Assembly: GCF_007827795.1 (NCBI RefSeq)
Contig: NZ_VITI01000006.1
Span: 62,001 to 126,000, forward strand
Length of the DNA stretch: 64,000 nucleotides
Source: Azospirillum brasilense
GTDB taxonomy: Bacteria > Pseudomonadota > Alphaproteobacteria > Azospirillales > Azospirillaceae
Direction of reading: 5' to 3'
Position numbers and translations under genes: made by a program. Within the stretch, counting starts at the first letter, position 1. Every line of letters begins with the position of its first letter. The notes under the pieces were generated by a model that made no database searches, had not been told where the DNA came from, and was given only the letters and a program-made list of their open reading frames with translations. Of this stretch, positions 1 to 8,656 are shown one piece after another.

Positions 1-90
1 CTTGTTGTAGATCATCCAGCCGCCGAAGCCCGCGCCACCCAGCAGCAGCAGGCCCAAAACCAGCAATATGACGGCCTTGATCACGCCCAT
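1..90 (-). CDS. Membrane-anchored protein, FliL-like N-terminus (partial)
   Basis: Only the first 30 codons lie in the window; the gene runs off the left edge. The start ATG at 90-88 is preceded by GGAAAGG. The peptide begins MGVIKAVILLVLGLLLLGG and continues as one hydrophobic anchor ending in a Gly/Trp/Tyr-rich segment, with almost no cytoplasmic part. This layout fits a FliL-type single-pass inner-membrane protein, and a FliL-like gene next to thiL would be unsurprising in this group. The C-terminal FliL domain cannot be seen, so the family is an inference. Confidence 0.5.
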   Translation of the reverse strand, partial: MGVIKAVILLVLGLLLLGGAGFGGWMIYNK

Positions 91-173
91 CCTTTCCCGG
101 AAACGGTACGGATCGAGCCTAGCGCCGCCCTGCTTTCGATTGCGTTAAGCGGAGTCGCGCGACCAGGATGCTC

Positions 174-1193
174 TCAGAAATGGTCCCAGCCGCGAGTCGG
201 CAGGTCGAGAACCCGCCCTTGCGGATCGGTCACCGTGACGTCTCCCGCCGCCCCCTCCACGAGATGGCCGATGGCCGTCACCGGGACGCCGGTCTCCGCC
301 GACAGGGCGGCGAGCGCCGGCGCGGCGTCCTCCGCGGCGGTGAAGAGCAACTCGTAGTCGTCGCCGCCGGTCAGAGCCATGGCGAAGCGTACGGGATCGT
401 CGCCGATCACCGACCTTGCGGCACCCGACAGGGGCACGCGGCCCGACTCCAGAAGCGCGGCGCAGCCCGATTCCTCGCACAGATGGCCCAAATCGGCGAC
501 CAGACCGTCGGAGACATCCAGGCAACCGGTCGCCAGCCCGACCAGACGCGGCCCCAGCGTGGTCCGCGGATCGGGCCGCCGCAGACGCCCCAGCAGCTCG
601 GCGCGCGCCGAGTCGTCGGCCACCTCCAGCGTTCCGTAGGCGATCCGCAGGCCGAGCGCCGCGTCGCCGATGGTGCCGGTGACGTAGACGCGATCGCCGG
701 GCCGCCCGCCCCAGCGCGGCACCGCCCCGCCCTTCGGCACCAGCCCGAAGGCGGTCACCGACAGGGTGATGGGGCCGGCGGTCGAGACCGAGTCGCCACC
801 CGCCAGGGCAATGCCGAAACGGGCCTGGTCCTCGCCCAGACCGGCGGCGAAGCCGGCCAGCCAATCCTCGCCCACCGTCTTCGGCAGGGCGGTGACCAGC
901 GTGTAGGCGTAGGGAGCCGCCCCCATGGCGGCGAGGTCCGACAGATTTGTGCGCAGCAGCTTCGCGGCGATGTCGCCGGGCGCGTCGTCGGGAAAGAAAT
1001 GGACGCCGGCGACCATGGCGTCCGTGGTGACGACCAGTTCCTGGTCCGGCGGAACGCCGAACACGGCGGCGTCGTCGGCAAGCCCGCGGGCGCCCGGAAA
1101 ACCGGACGCCAGCGGTCTGAAATAACGGTCGATCCGCCCGAACTCGCCGAGCGGCTTGCCGGATGAACTCCTACCGGTCGCTGGATGAGTCAC
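174..1193 (-). CDS. thiL: Thiamine-monophosphate kinase ThiL
   Basis: Phosphorylates thiamine monophosphate to thiamine diphosphate with ATP, the last step of cofactor synthesis, in the cytosol. The AIRS/PurM-like signatures are in order: LADDAAVF near residue 40, TTDAMVAGVHF near 58, GGDSVSTAGP in the middle, DVSDGL and GGDDYELLF in the C-terminal half. A GTG at 1193 gives 339 residues, close to the usual 320-340, and overlaps the end of nusB by 23 bases. The open frame extends to 1244 but that part does not look like ThiL. An AGGAG lies just inside the gene without a usable start after it, so the exact start is uncertain. It is the last gene of the rib-nusB run. Confidence 0.93.
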   Translation of the reverse strand: MTHPATGRSSSGKPLGEFGRIDRYFRPLASGFPGARGLADDAAVFGVPPDQELVVTTDAMVAGVHFFPDDAPGDIAAKLLRTNLSDLAAMGAAPYAYTLVTALPKTVGEDWLAGFAAGLGEDQARFGIALAGGDSVSTAGPITLSVTAFGLVPKGGAVPRWGGRPGDRVYVTGTIGDAALGLRIAYGTLEVADDSARAELLGRLRRPDPRTTLGPRLVGLATGCLDVSDGLVADLGHLCEESGCAALLESGRVPLSGAARSVIGDDPVRFAMALTGGDDYELLFTAAEDAAPALAALSAETGVPVTAIGHLVEGAAGDVTVTDPQGRVLDLPTRGWDHF

Positions 1194-1743
1194 GGCTGGG
1201 GTCCGGCTGGGCCAGTTCGTCCGGCCGCAGCGCACGGGCCACATGGTCGAGCACGCCGTTCACCATGCCCGGCTCGCGCGCCGCGAAGAAGGCGTGCGCC
1301 ACATCCACATACTCGCTGATGAGGATGCGCGGGTGCGTGTCGTTGTGGACGAACAGCTCATAGGCACCGGCCCGCAGGATGGCGCGCATCAGCAATTCCA
1401 GGCGGTCCAGCGCGTAGCGCGGCTCCAGCGCGGAGGTCAGCATGCCGTCAACCTCCGCCCGGCGGTGCGCGGCGCCGCGGACGATGTCGGCGAACAGCTG
1501 CGGGTCGGCGGAGACGAACTTCGCCCCATCGATCTCCTCGCCCAGCCGGTGGTTGATGAATTCCCCGATCACGGATTCCACGGCCATGCCGGTCGGTTCG
1601 ATCTGGTTCAGGTCGATCTGGTACAGGGCCTGAACGGCGGCAAGGCGCGCGGCCTTGCGCCGGGCCTTGGCCGATCCGCCACCCGTCCGGTTCCGGGAGC
1701 TGCGCTTCTGTTTCGCGCGGCCAGCCGCGTCGTCGTTGCTCAT
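1171..1743 (-). CDS. nusB: Transcription antitermination protein NusB
   Basis: NusB binds boxA RNA with NusE (S10) and supports rRNA antitermination. The 190-residue product starts with a basic, low-complexity tail of about 30 residues, then the family helix RRKAARLAAVQALYQIDLNQ, and ends with a conserved segment around LRAGAYEL and ISEYVDVAHAFF. At 190 residues it is longer than E. coli NusB (139); the extra length is the basic N-terminus and a Ser/Asp-rich tail, both common in alphaproteobacteria. It lies between ribH and thiL, the usual alphaproteobacterial order. Confidence 0.95.
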   Translation of the reverse strand: MSNDDAAGRAKQKRSSRNRTGGGSAKARRKAARLAAVQALYQIDLNQIEPTGMAVESVIGEFINHRLGEEIDGAKFVSADPQLFADIVRGAAHRRAEVDGMLTSALEPRYALDRLELLMRAILRAGAYELFVHNDTHPRILISEYVDVAHAFFAAREPGMVNGVLDHVARALRPDELAQPDPSRDSSSDR

Positions 1744-1776
1744 GATGCTCTTACAGTCAGGAATTGCACCGCGGGG

Positions 1777-2241
1777 TCACCGCGGATAGAGGCGGAATTG
1801 GCGCTTGAGTTCGATCATGTCAAGGCAGGCGCGCGCCGCGAAACCGCCCTTGTTCTTGGCCGTCACGGAGGCCCGCGCCCAGGCCTGCTCGCGGTTCTCC
1901 ACCGTCAGAACGCCGTTGCCGATGGCCAGCGCGTAGCGCAGTGCGAGGTCCTGAAGACCGCGGGCGCTCTCGTTGCAGACGATGTCGTAATGGGTGGTCT
2001 CGCCGCGGATCACGCAGCCCAGCCCGACATAGCCGTCGAAGCGCCGGCGCGCCGTGAAGAAGTCCATGGAACGCAGGGCGTACAGGATCGCCGCCGGAAT
2101 CTCCAGGCACCCCGGGACCGAGACGCGCTGGTAGGTGGCGCCCTCCTTCTCGATCTCGGCAATGGCGCCTTTCACCAGCTCGTCGGCGATGTCCTCGTAG
2201 AAGCGGGCTTCCACGATCATCAGATGGGGCTTTTCGGTCAT
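1777..2241 (-). CDS. ribH: 6,7-dimethyl-8-ribityllumazine synthase RibH
   Basis: Condenses 5-amino-6-ribitylamino-uracil with dihydroxybutanone phosphate to give lumazine, the penultimate riboflavin step. The 154-residue protein has the family landmarks: the early strand LMIVEARFY, VPGCLEIPAAI near residue 45, and GLGCVIRGETTHYDIVCNES, which holds the catalytic His. The start ATG at 2241 lies 21 bases after the ribB stop, so both are very likely on one transcript with ribE. RibH normally assembles into pentamers or 60-mers; nothing in the sequence says which. Confidence 0.96.
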   Translation of the reverse strand: MTEKPHLMIVEARFYEDIADELVKGAIAEIEKEGATYQRVSVPGCLEIPAAILYALRSMDFFTARRRFDGYVGLGCVIRGETTHYDIVCNESARGLQDLALRYALAIGNGVLTVENREQAWARASVTAKNKGGFAARACLDMIELKRQFRLYPR

Positions 2242-2262
2242 CTCTGGTCGCTCGGCTGGCGG

Positions 2263-3387
2263 TTACTGGTCTTGCAGGGGAATCGGACGGTGGCCGAGCA
2301 CGGTCAGGCCGTACCCCTCCAGCCCGATGATGGACTTCTTGCGGTTCGACAGCAGAACCATGTCGCGCACGCCCAGGTCCAGCAGGATCTGCGCGCCCAC
2401 GCCATAATCCCGCAGAGCGGGAGTCGGGTTCTCGTGGCCTTCCAGCCGCGCTTTAACCGATTCCGTGAGGCTGTTCGCCATCGGCTCGCGCAGCAGGACG
2501 ATGACGCCGCGGCCTTCCCGCGCGATCATCTCCATGGAGGCCTGTAGCTCGCCGTCGCGCGAGGCGCTCCTGTCGCCCAGCACGTCGTCCAGCACCGAGA
2601 GGGCGTGCATGCGCACCAGCACCGGCTCGTCGCCGGAGATGTCGCCGCGCACCAGCGCGATGTGCTCCGCGTAGGCCACCTTGTTCACGTAGACGTACAT
2701 CTGGAAACGCCCGCCGAAGCGGCTGTCCAGCGTCGCCGCCAGCTTCTGCTCGACGATCGTCTCGGTGCGGCGGCGGTAGGCGATCAGGTCGGCGATGGTG
2801 CCCACCTTCAGCCCGTGGAACTGCGCGAACTTCACCAGATCCGGCAGGCGGGCCATGGTGCCGTCGTCGTTCATGATCTCGCAGATCACGCCCGCCGCGG
2901 TCATCCCGGCCATGCGGGCGATGTCCACCGAGGCTTCCGTGTGGCCGGCGCGGACCAGCACGCCGCCATCGCGGGCGAGCAGCGGGAAGACGTGGCCCGG
3001 CGTCACGATGGCGTCCGGCCCGGCCGTCGGATCGATGGCGACCTGGATGGTGCGGGCCCGGTCGGCGGCGGAGATGCCGGTGGTCACACCCTCGCGCGCC
3101 TCGATGGAGACGGTGAAGGCGGTCTGGTGGCGGGTGCCGTTCTGCTGCGCCATCAGCGGCAGGCGCAGCCGCTCGATGTGGTTCTGGTCCATGGCGAGGC
3201 AGATCAGGCCGCGCCCGTACTTGGCCATGAAGTTCACGGCTTCGGGGGTCGCGCACTGGGCCGGGATGACCAGATCGCCTTCGTTCTCGCGGTCCTCGTC
3301 ATCGACGAGGATGAACATCTTGCCCTGGCGCGCCTCCTCGAGGATCTCCTCGGGGCGCGACAGATACTCGTGAAACTCGGACGTCAT
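2263..3387 (-). CDS. ribB: 3,4-dihydroxy-2-butanone 4-phosphate synthase with degenerate GTP cyclohydrolase II domain (RibBX type)
   Basis: The N-terminal 200 residues are a full DHBP synthase (FILVDDEDRENEGDL; GHVFPLLARDGGVLVRAGHT; ICEIMNDDGTMARL), making the four-carbon riboflavin precursor from ribulose 5-phosphate. Residues from about 210 to 374 are laid out like GTP cyclohydrolase II, but the zinc-binding segment, normally Cys-x8-10-Cys-x-Cys, reads MHALSVLDDVLGDRSAS with no cysteine. The second domain should therefore lack cyclohydrolase activity. This matches the RibBX architecture known in Proteobacteria, and implies a separate ribA outside this window. The ATG overlaps the ribE stop by four bases, suggesting translational coupling. 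Confidence 0.95.
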   Translation of the reverse strand: MTSEFHEYLSRPEEILEEARQGKMFILVDDEDRENEGDLVIPAQCATPEAVNFMAKYGRGLICLAMDQNHIERLRLPLMAQQNGTRHQTAFTVSIEAREGVTTGISAADRARTIQVAIDPTAGPDAIVTPGHVFPLLARDGGVLVRAGHTEASVDIARMAGMTAAGVICEIMNDDGTMARLPDLVKFAQFHGLKVGTIADLIAYRRRTETIVEQKLAATLDSRFGGRFQMYVYVNKVAYAEHIALVRGDISGDEPVLVRMHALSVLDDVLGDRSASRDGELQASMEMIAREGRGVIVLLREPMANSLTESVKARLEGHENPTPALRDYGVGAQILLDLGVRDMVLLSNRKKSIIGLEGYGLTVLGHRPIPLQDQ

Positions 3388-3971
3388 TCCTGCCCTGCCA
3401 GCCGCGCCACATACCGCGCGAGCATATCGATTTCCAAGTTCACCCGGTCCCCGGCCTTCAGCGCGCCGAAGGTGGTCGCATCCTGGGTGTGCGGGATGAT
3501 GTTCACACCGAAGCGCGCACCATCGACCTCGTTCACCGTCAGCGACACGCCGTCCAGCGCCACCGACCCCTTCGGGGCGATGTATTTCGCCAGGGCGGCC
3601 GGCGCCTCGAAGGTGAAGCGCTTCGACTCGCCGTCGGCGCGGACCTCGACGACGGTGGCGACGCCGTCGACATGGCCGGACACGATGTGCCCGCCCAGCT
3701 CATCGCCGACCTTGAGCGCGCGCTCCAGATTGATGCGCGTGCCCTCGCTCCAGCCTCCCAGCGTCGTCTTCGACAGGGTCTCGGCGGACGCCTGGACGGC
3801 GAACCAGCCCGGCCCCTTCTCGACCACGGTCAGACAGACGCCGTTGTTGGCGATGGACGCGCCGATGGGAACCGTCTCCATAGCGAAGACGGTCTCGACG
3901 GTGAACCGGGTGTCGCCCTGCCGTTCCACGGCCCGAACGCGCCCAACATCGGTGATGATTCCGGTGAACAT
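3384..3971 (-). CDS. ribE: Riboflavin synthase, alpha subunit
   Basis: Dismutates two lumazines into riboflavin and the pyrimidine that RibH reuses. The 195-residue chain shows the two tandem lumazine-binding barrels typical of the family: the first opens with MFTGIITDVG and contains NNGVCLTVVE, the second contains GHIVSGHVDGVATV and GVSLTVNEVDGARFGVNIIPHT. Length is normal. It is followed by ribB with a four-base overlap. Upstream, 113 bases with no recognisable FMN-riboswitch separate it from ribD, so regulation by FMN is not apparent here. Confidence 0.96.
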   Translation of the reverse strand: MFTGIITDVGRVRAVERQGDTRFTVETVFAMETVPIGASIANNGVCLTVVEKGPGWFAVQASAETLSKTTLGGWSEGTRINLERALKVGDELGGHIVSGHVDGVATVVEVRADGESKRFTFEAPAALAKYIAPKGSVALDGVSLTVNEVDGARFGVNIIPHTQDATTFGALKAGDRVNLEIDMLARYVARLAGQE

Positions 3972-4084
3972 GGGCCGGCAATTTAGCAGGTTTTCAATCG
4001 TGTGAAAGATTCATCCGCACGGCGTGGCACGCAACGGACTGTTGCGCCGGGCACGGTACCGGACGGCGCGGAATCGCGCACCGC

Positions 4085-5203
4085 TCAACCGCGGCGGACG
4101 TAGCTTTCCACGAGGTCTTCCCCAGCCTGCCGCAGGTCGGTCCGACGGAACAGCGCCATACGCTCCAAACCATCCACCCCGAAGGCGTGGACCGCCGGCA
4201 GCCCGTCGCCGCCCATGACGGAGGCGGCGCGGAACCATTCCAGCCGGTCCACCAGATTGGCGCGCAGCAACGAGGCCGCCAGCGTGGCCCCGCCCTCCAC
4301 CAGCACGCGGGTCAGGCCGCGGCTGGCCAGCGCGGCGCCCGCCTCGACCAGATCCGGCAGGCCTGCGGCGTCGGCGGGCACGCGGATGACCTCGACTCCG
4401 CAATCCTGGAAGACGGCCAGACGGGCGGGGTCCGCATCCTCCCGCGTGACGACCCAGGTCGGCACGGCCTTCGCCCCGGCAACCAGCTTCCCGGTCAGCG
4501 GCAGGCGCAGCCGGCTGTCCACCACGACGCGCACGGGCGAACGATGGACCAGCCCCGGCAGGCGGCAGGTGAGTTCCGGGTCGTCGGCCAGAGCGGTGCG
4601 GATGCCGACCATGATCGCGTCGTGGGTGGCGCGCAGCCGGTGGCCCCAGGCCCGCGCCGTCGGCCCGGTGATCCATTGCGACTGGCCGGTGTGGGTGGCG
4701 ATGCGCCCGTCCAGCGTCGTGGCGGCCTTCAGCGTGTAGAGCGGGCGGTTGTCCTGGATGCGCCGGAAGAAGCCCTCGTTGAGCGTCCAGGCCTCGTCCT
4801 CGCAGACTCCGGTGTCGACGGCGATCCCCGCGGCGCGCAGGCGCTCCAACCCGCCGCCGGCCACCCGAGGGTCAGGGTCGCCGCAGGCCACCACCACCCG
4901 CGCCACCCCGGCTTCGATCAAAGCCAGAGCGCAGGGCGGCGTTTTCCCGTAATGATTGCAGGGCTCCAGCGTCACATAGGCGGTCGCACCGCGCGCATCA
5001 CCACCGGCGCGGGCCAGGGCCTCCGTCTCGGCGTGGGGCCGACCGCCCGGCTGGGTCCAGCCGCGCCCGACCACCACACCGTCGCGCACGATGACGCAGC
5101 CCACCGCCGGGTTCGGCCATGTGTTGCCGAGCCCGCGCGCCGCCAGAGCCAGGGCGGCCCGCATGTGGCGGAGGTCGTCGGGATGGGTGGGCTGGTTCGC
5201 CAT
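4085..5203 (-). CDS. ribD: Bifunctional pyrimidine deaminase/reductase RibD
   Basis: Deaminates and then reduces the ribosylamino-pyrimidine made from GTP, two consecutive riboflavin steps. The N-terminal deaminase domain (1-150) has the zinc site HAETEAL and TLEPCNHYGKTPPCALAL. The C-terminal reductase domain begins near residue 155 (YTLKAATTLDGRIATHTGQS) and includes VRVVVDSRLRLPL and VLVEGGATLAASLL. The 372-residue length is standard. It lies upstream of ribE in the same orientation; an inverted repeat separates it from nrdR. Confidence 0.96.
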   Translation of the reverse strand: MANQPTHPDDLRHMRAALALAARGLGNTWPNPAVGCVIVRDGVVVGRGWTQPGGRPHAETEALARAGGDARGATAYVTLEPCNHYGKTPPCALALIEAGVARVVVACGDPDPRVAGGGLERLRAAGIAVDTGVCEDEAWTLNEGFFRRIQDNRPLYTLKAATTLDGRIATHTGQSQWITGPTARAWGHRLRATHDAIMVGIRTALADDPELTCRLPGLVHRSPVRVVVDSRLRLPLTGKLVAGAKAVPTWVVTREDADPARLAVFQDCGVEVIRVPADAAGLPDLVEAGAALASRGLTRVLVEGGATLAASLLRANLVDRLEWFRAASVMGGDGLPAVHAFGVDGLERMALFRRTDLRQAGEDLVESYVRRG

Positions 5204-5225
5204 GGACGCGCCTCCTCCCCATGGT

Positions 5226-5342
5226 CACATCCCCTCTCCCCTCTGGGGAGAGGTTAGGGTGAGGGGGTCCGGCAATATCGGAACGTCCGGCAAAAGCGCA
5301 TCCCCCTCACCCCGATCCTCACCCCAGAGGAGAGAGGGAGAT
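5226..5342. repeat. Long imperfect inverted repeat, REP/MITE-like
   Basis: Between ribD and nrdR, an arm reading CCCTCTCCCCTCTGGGGAGA followed by GGTTAGGGTGAGGGGG faces a second arm with ATCCCCCTCACCCC, then CCTCACCCCAGAGGAGAGAG. The arms are nearly complementary over about 40 bases with a loop of roughly 30 bases. Each arm also holds a smaller palindrome (CTCCCCTCTGGGGAG). This composition recurs as a dispersed extragenic palindrome in many proteobacteria, from general knowledge. Only one copy is in this window. Confidence 0.7.
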
Positions 5343-5359
5343 GAAGAAGCGCCGGATGC

Positions 5360-5824
5360 TCACCCGTTCTGGGCTTCGGGAGCGAGTTGCTCGACGAACT
5401 CGTTGAAGTCCGACGCCTCGCGGAAGTCCTTGTAGACCGAGGCGTAGCGGATGTAGGCGACCTGATCGAGCGTCTGGAGCGCCACCATGATCATCTCGCC
5501 GATCTGCTTCGACGGGATCTCACTCTCGCCGGAGGATTCGAGCTGGCGCACCAGGCTGTTCACCACCCGGTCGATGCGGTCGGCGTCAATCGGGCGCTTG
5601 CGCAGGGCGATGCGCATGGAGCGCAGGAGCTTTTCGCGGTCAAAAGGCTCCCGCTGGCCGGTGCTCTTCACCACGGTCAGCTCACGGAGCTGGACGCGCT
5701 CGAAAGTGGTGAAGCGCGCGCTGCAACTGGGGCAGAACCGCCGCCTGCGGATCGCCGAGTTGTCCTCGGTCGGTCGCGAGTCCTTGACCTGGGTGTCCTC
5801 GTGTCCGCAGAACGGGCAGCGCAT
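5360..5824 (-). CDS. nrdR: Transcriptional repressor NrdR
   Basis: Represses ribonucleotide reductase genes in response to (d)ATP levels. The 154-residue protein starts with the zinc ribbon [17 protein letters not shown], followed by [19 protein letters not shown], completing the four-cysteine site. An ATP-cone follows ([24 protein letters not shown]). Length matches the family (about 150). It sits between glyA and ribD, the conserved alphaproteobacterial place, with 32 bases to glyA. Confidence 0.97.
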   Translation of the reverse strand: MRCPFCGHEDTQVKDSRPTEDNSAIRRRRFCPSCSARFTTFERVQLRELTVVKSTGQREPFDREKLLRSMRIALRKRPIDADRIDRVVNSLVRQLESSGESEIPSKQIGEMIMVALQTLDQVAYIRYASVYKDFREASDFNEFVEQLAPEAQNG

Positions 5825-5856
5825 GTCCGGCCTTTCCCCTTAGTCGGTCTTGATGA

Positions 5857-7167
5857 TTACAGGGTCGGGTAGATGGGGAAGCGGCGGCACAGTTCGCGCA
5901 CCTCCTCCCGCACTTTCGCCTCGACCGCCGCGTTGTCGCCGGAGTTGCTGGCGGCCAGACCGTCCAGCGTCTCGACGATCAGGCGGCCGACCTGCTCGAA
6001 CTCGGCCACGCCGAAGCCGCGGGTGGTGGCCGCCGGGCTGCCCAGACGGACGCCGGAGGTGATCATCGGCTTCTGCGGGTCGAACGGCACGCCGTTCTTG
6101 TTGCAGGTCATGCCGGCGTGCTCCAGGCTCGCCTCGGCGGCCTTGCCAGTCAGGTTCTTCGGGCGCAGGTCCACCAGCACGATGTGGCTGTCGGTGCCGC
6201 CGGACACGATGTCCAAGCCGCCCTCGATCAGCACCTTCGACAGGGCGCGGGCGTTGTCCAGGACGCTCTTGGCGTAGGCCTTGAACTCCGGACGCAGCGC
6301 CTCGGCGAAGGACACCGCCTTGGCGGCGATGACGTGCATCAGCGGGCCGCCCTGCAGGCCGGGGAAGACCGCCGAGTTGATCTTCTTGGCGATCTCCTCG
6401 CTGTTGGTCAGCACCATGCCGCCGCGCGGGCCGCGCAGCGTCTTGTGGGTGGTGGTGGTGACCACGTCGGCGTAGGGGAACGGGTTCGGGTAGACGCCGC
6501 CGGCGATCAGGCCGGCATAGTGGGCGATGTCCACCATGAAGTAGGCGCCGACCTCGTCCGCGATGGCGCGGAAGCGCTGATAGTCGAGGACGCGCGGATA
6601 GGCCGAGCCGCCGGCGATGATCAGCTTCGGCTTGTGCTCGCGGGCCAGACGCTCGACCTCGTCGAAGTCGATCAGGTGGTCGTCGCGGCGCACGCCGTAC
6701 TGCACGGCCTTGAACCACTTGCCCGACAGGTTCGGGGCGGCGCCGTGGGTCAGGTGGCCGCCGGCCGCCAGCGACATGCCGAGGATGGTGTCGCCCGGCT
6801 GGAGCAGGGCGAGATTGACCGCCTGGTTGGCCTGCGACCCGGAGTTCGGCTGGACGTTGGCGAAACCGCAGCCGAACAGCTTGCAGGCGCGCTCGATCGC
6901 CAGCGTCTCGGCGACATCCACATACTCGCAACCGCCATAGTAGCGCCGGCCCGGATAGCCTTCGGCGTACTTGTTGGTCATGACCGAGCCCTGGGCCTCC
7001 AGCACCGCCTGGGAGACGATGTTTTCGGACGCGATCAGCTCGATCTGCTCCTGCTGGCGGACCAGCTCGTCGCGCACCGCGCGGGCCAGTTCGGGATCGG
7101 TCTCGGCGAGCGAGGCGGCGAAGAAGCGGCCGATCTCGGCGCGGGGGTCGGCGTTGGTCACGGTCAT
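5857..7167 (-). CDS. glyA: Serine hydroxymethyltransferase
   Basis: PLP enzyme interconverting serine plus tetrahydrofolate with glycine plus methylene-tetrahydrofolate, the main one-carbon source. The PLP lysine lies in [16 protein letters not shown]; other family stretches are [11 protein letters not shown] near the N-terminus, [15 protein letters not shown], and [14 protein letters not shown]. The 436-residue length is typical. The start ATG at 7167 follows a CCTGCC-rich leader without a strong ribosome site. It lies 54 bases downstream of rpiB and upstream of nrdR. Confidence 0.98.
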   Translation of the reverse strand: MTVTNADPRAEIGRFFAASLAETDPELARAVRDELVRQQEQIELIASENIVSQAVLEAQGSVMTNKYAEGYPGRRYYGGCEYVDVAETLAIERACKLFGCGFANVQPNSGSQANQAVNLALLQPGDTILGMSLAAGGHLTHGAAPNLSGKWFKAVQYGVRRDDHLIDFDEVERLAREHKPKLIIAGGSAYPRVLDYQRFRAIADEVGAYFMVDIAHYAGLIAGGVYPNPFPYADVVTTTTHKTLRGPRGGMVLTNSEEIAKKINSAVFPGLQGGPLMHVIAAKAVSFAEALRPEFKAYAKSVLDNARALSKVLIEGGLDIVSGGTDSHIVLVDLRPKNLTGKAAEASLEHAGMTCNKNGVPFDPQKPMITSGVRLGSPAATTRGFGVAEFEQVGRLIVETLDGLAASNSGDNAAVEAKVREEVRELCRRFPIYPTL

Positions 7168-7221
7168 GGCAGGGCAGGTCCTTGGTTCAGAAAGCAGTCA
7201 CGGGCCGGATGAAGGGCCGTC

Positions 7222-7653
7222 TCATCCCATCTTGGCGATTCGCCGGCTGTGCCGCTCACCGCCTTCGAAATCGGTCGTCAGGAAGGCGTCCACGCAGTCC
7301 TTCGCGATCTCCGCGCCGATGATGCGCGCGCCGAGCGCCACCACGTTCGCGTCGTTGTGCTGGCGCGCGAGGCGGGCGGTCGTCACGTCATGCACCAGGG
7401 CCGCACGGACGCCCGGATGGCGGTTCGCCGCGATGCTGATACCGATGCCGCTGCCGCAGATCAAGACGCCGCGCGCCGCGCGCTTGTCGTTGATGGCACC
7501 GGCCAGCGCCGTGGCGAAATCCGGATAGTCCACCGATTCCGGACCGTTGCAGCCGAGATCCAGCACCTCGTAGCCGTTGCCGGCCAGCCAGGAGGCGATC
7601 TGGGCCTTCATCTCGTAGCCCGCGTGATCGGACGCGATCGCGATGGTGGTCAT
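7222..7653 (-). CDS. rpiB: Ribose-5-phosphate isomerase B
   Basis: Interconverts ribose 5-phosphate and ribulose 5-phosphate; ribulose 5-phosphate is also the substrate of the ribB product encoded further down the same strand. The 143-residue protein opens with IAIASDHAGYEMK, carries the catalytic-Cys segment GVLICGSGIGISIAANR and the phosphate-binding NDANVVALGARIIG. It matches the LacA/RpiB family in length. It is the first gene of the minus-strand run, so the promoter should lie in 7654-8100. Confidence 0.96.
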   Translation of the reverse strand: MTTIAIASDHAGYEMKAQIASWLAGNGYEVLDLGCNGPESVDYPDFATALAGAINDKRAARGVLICGSGIGISIAANRHPGVRAALVHDVTTARLARQHNDANVVALGARIIGAEIAKDCVDAFLTTDFEGGERHSRRIAKMG

Positions 7654-7921
7654 GAAAGAAAAACTCCATGCACGAATACAAATGGCGCCGCCCCGGGGGA
7701 AACACCCGGCGAGGACGGCGGCACGGCGCGCAAGCTACCAGATATCGCTCCCAACTGCCAGAAGGACACAACGCACAGGGGCTTTGCGTTGAGCACAGAA
7801 CCGCAAAAGAGCGGATGGCGGGTGTGGGCGCGGCGAAGGGGAGCCGATCCGCGATGCATGCCGAGAACAAATGTTTCTCTATTTCCCGCCCCCGTTGACG
7901 TTAACGGCCAGTAAGCAGATC

Positions 7922-7952
7922 GACCGATTCGGTCTCGCACCACGAATCGGTC
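7922..7952. repeat. Perfect 10-bp inverted repeat, hairpin or operator
   Basis: GACCGATTCG at 7922-7931 is complementary to CGAATCGGTC at 7943-7952 with an 11-base loop. It lies between the divergent rpiB and mucR-like genes, with no T-tract on either side, so an operator or RNA hairpin is more likely than an intrinsic terminator. Confidence 0.5.
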
Positions 7953-8122
7953 AGTTGCGGTGCCCGATTCCCATGGTCTTGCCTAGCTTCCCCGCACTAG
8001 ACGATGCCTAAACGTGGGGCAGTGCAGCCGCAGCCCGGCCATTTCCTGCGACATCTGATTTGCCGCGCCTTGTAACTTCATGCAGTTTTCAAATAACTTA
8101 ATTCGCTCCTCTCGAAATTATA

Positions 8123-8150
8123 TTGACACCCAAATCACGCTGTGCAACTT
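8123..8150 (+). promoter_or_regulatory. Putative sigma70 promoter of the mucR-like gene
   Basis: A perfect -35 hexamer TTGACA at 8123-8128 is followed after 16 bases by CAACTT (8145-8150), a modest -10. It lies in an A/T-rich stretch about 35 bases before the first possible start codon. The -35 is convincing, the -10 is weak. Confidence 0.4.
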
Positions 8151-8189
8151 GGTTGCTAGGGACAAAATGAAAAATCAGGACTAATGGCA

Positions 8190-8633
8190 ATGAGTGACCA
8201 GCTTCGCGCCGATGTGCCCGATAACGAGCTTCTGCGGATGACCGCGGACATCGTCTCCGCATATGTCAGCAAGAACGTTTTGCCGGCGCAGCAGATTCCC
8301 GAGGTGATCAACACGGTCTACTCGTCGCTGACCGGGCTGAACACGCAGCCCCGAGAAATTCCGTCGGAGCCTTTGAAGCCCGCCGTGCCGATCCGCAAGT
8401 CGGTGACGCCCGAATACATCGTGTGCCTGGAGGATGGCAAAAAGCTGAAGATGCTGAAGCGCCATCTGCGCTCCACCTACAATATGTCGCCGGACGAATA
8501 CCGGGCGCGCTGGAGCCTGCCGCCCGATTACCCGATGGTCGCGCCGAACTACGCTGCGCAGCGTTCCGAGTTCGCGAAGCGGATCGGCCTCGGCCGCAGC
8601 TCCGGCCGCCAGACCCGCCGCAAGGCCGGCTGA
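8190..8633 (+). CDS. Ros/MucR-family transcriptional regulator
   Basis: Small DNA-binding regulator, in rhizobia controlling exopolysaccharide, motility and cell-cycle genes. The N-terminal half carries the family helix ELLRMTADIVSAYVSKNVLP; the DNA-binding half has TPEYIVCLEDGKKLKMLKRH, then NMSPDEYRARWSLPPDYPMV and a basic tail. In classical Ros the zinc ligands are C-x2-C and H-x4-H; here the second Cys is Asp (CLED) and the last His is Tyr, so the site looks incomplete. An in-frame ATG at 8184 is also possible, but AGGA is 9 bases before the ATG at 8190. A strong hairpin follows the stop. Confidence 0.9.
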   Translation: MSDQLRADVPDNELLRMTADIVSAYVSKNVLPAQQIPEVINTVYSSLTGLNTQPREIPSEPLKPAVPIRKSVTPEYIVCLEDGKKLKMLKRHLRSTYNMSPDEYRARWSLPPDYPMVAPNYAAQRSEFAKRIGLGRSSGRQTRRKAG

Positions 8634-8656
8634 GAGCCAGCACCGTCCTGAATGAA

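Larger units (their letters stand above)
7654..8189. other. Divergent intergenic region between rpiB and the mucR-like gene
   Basis: A 536-base gap. It turns A/T-richer toward the mucR-like gene. The half next to rpiB has no convincing gene. It contains a perfect 10-base inverted repeat (7922-7931 and 7943-7952) and, nearer the plus-strand gene, a sigma70-like promoter. Long gaps are common upstream of autoregulated Ros/MucR genes. Confidence 0.6.

Noticed and set aside
3972..5359. FMN riboswitch upstream of ribE or ribD
   Set aside because: Neither gap shows the conserved FMN-aptamer helices; the ribD-side gap is filled by the inverted repeat.
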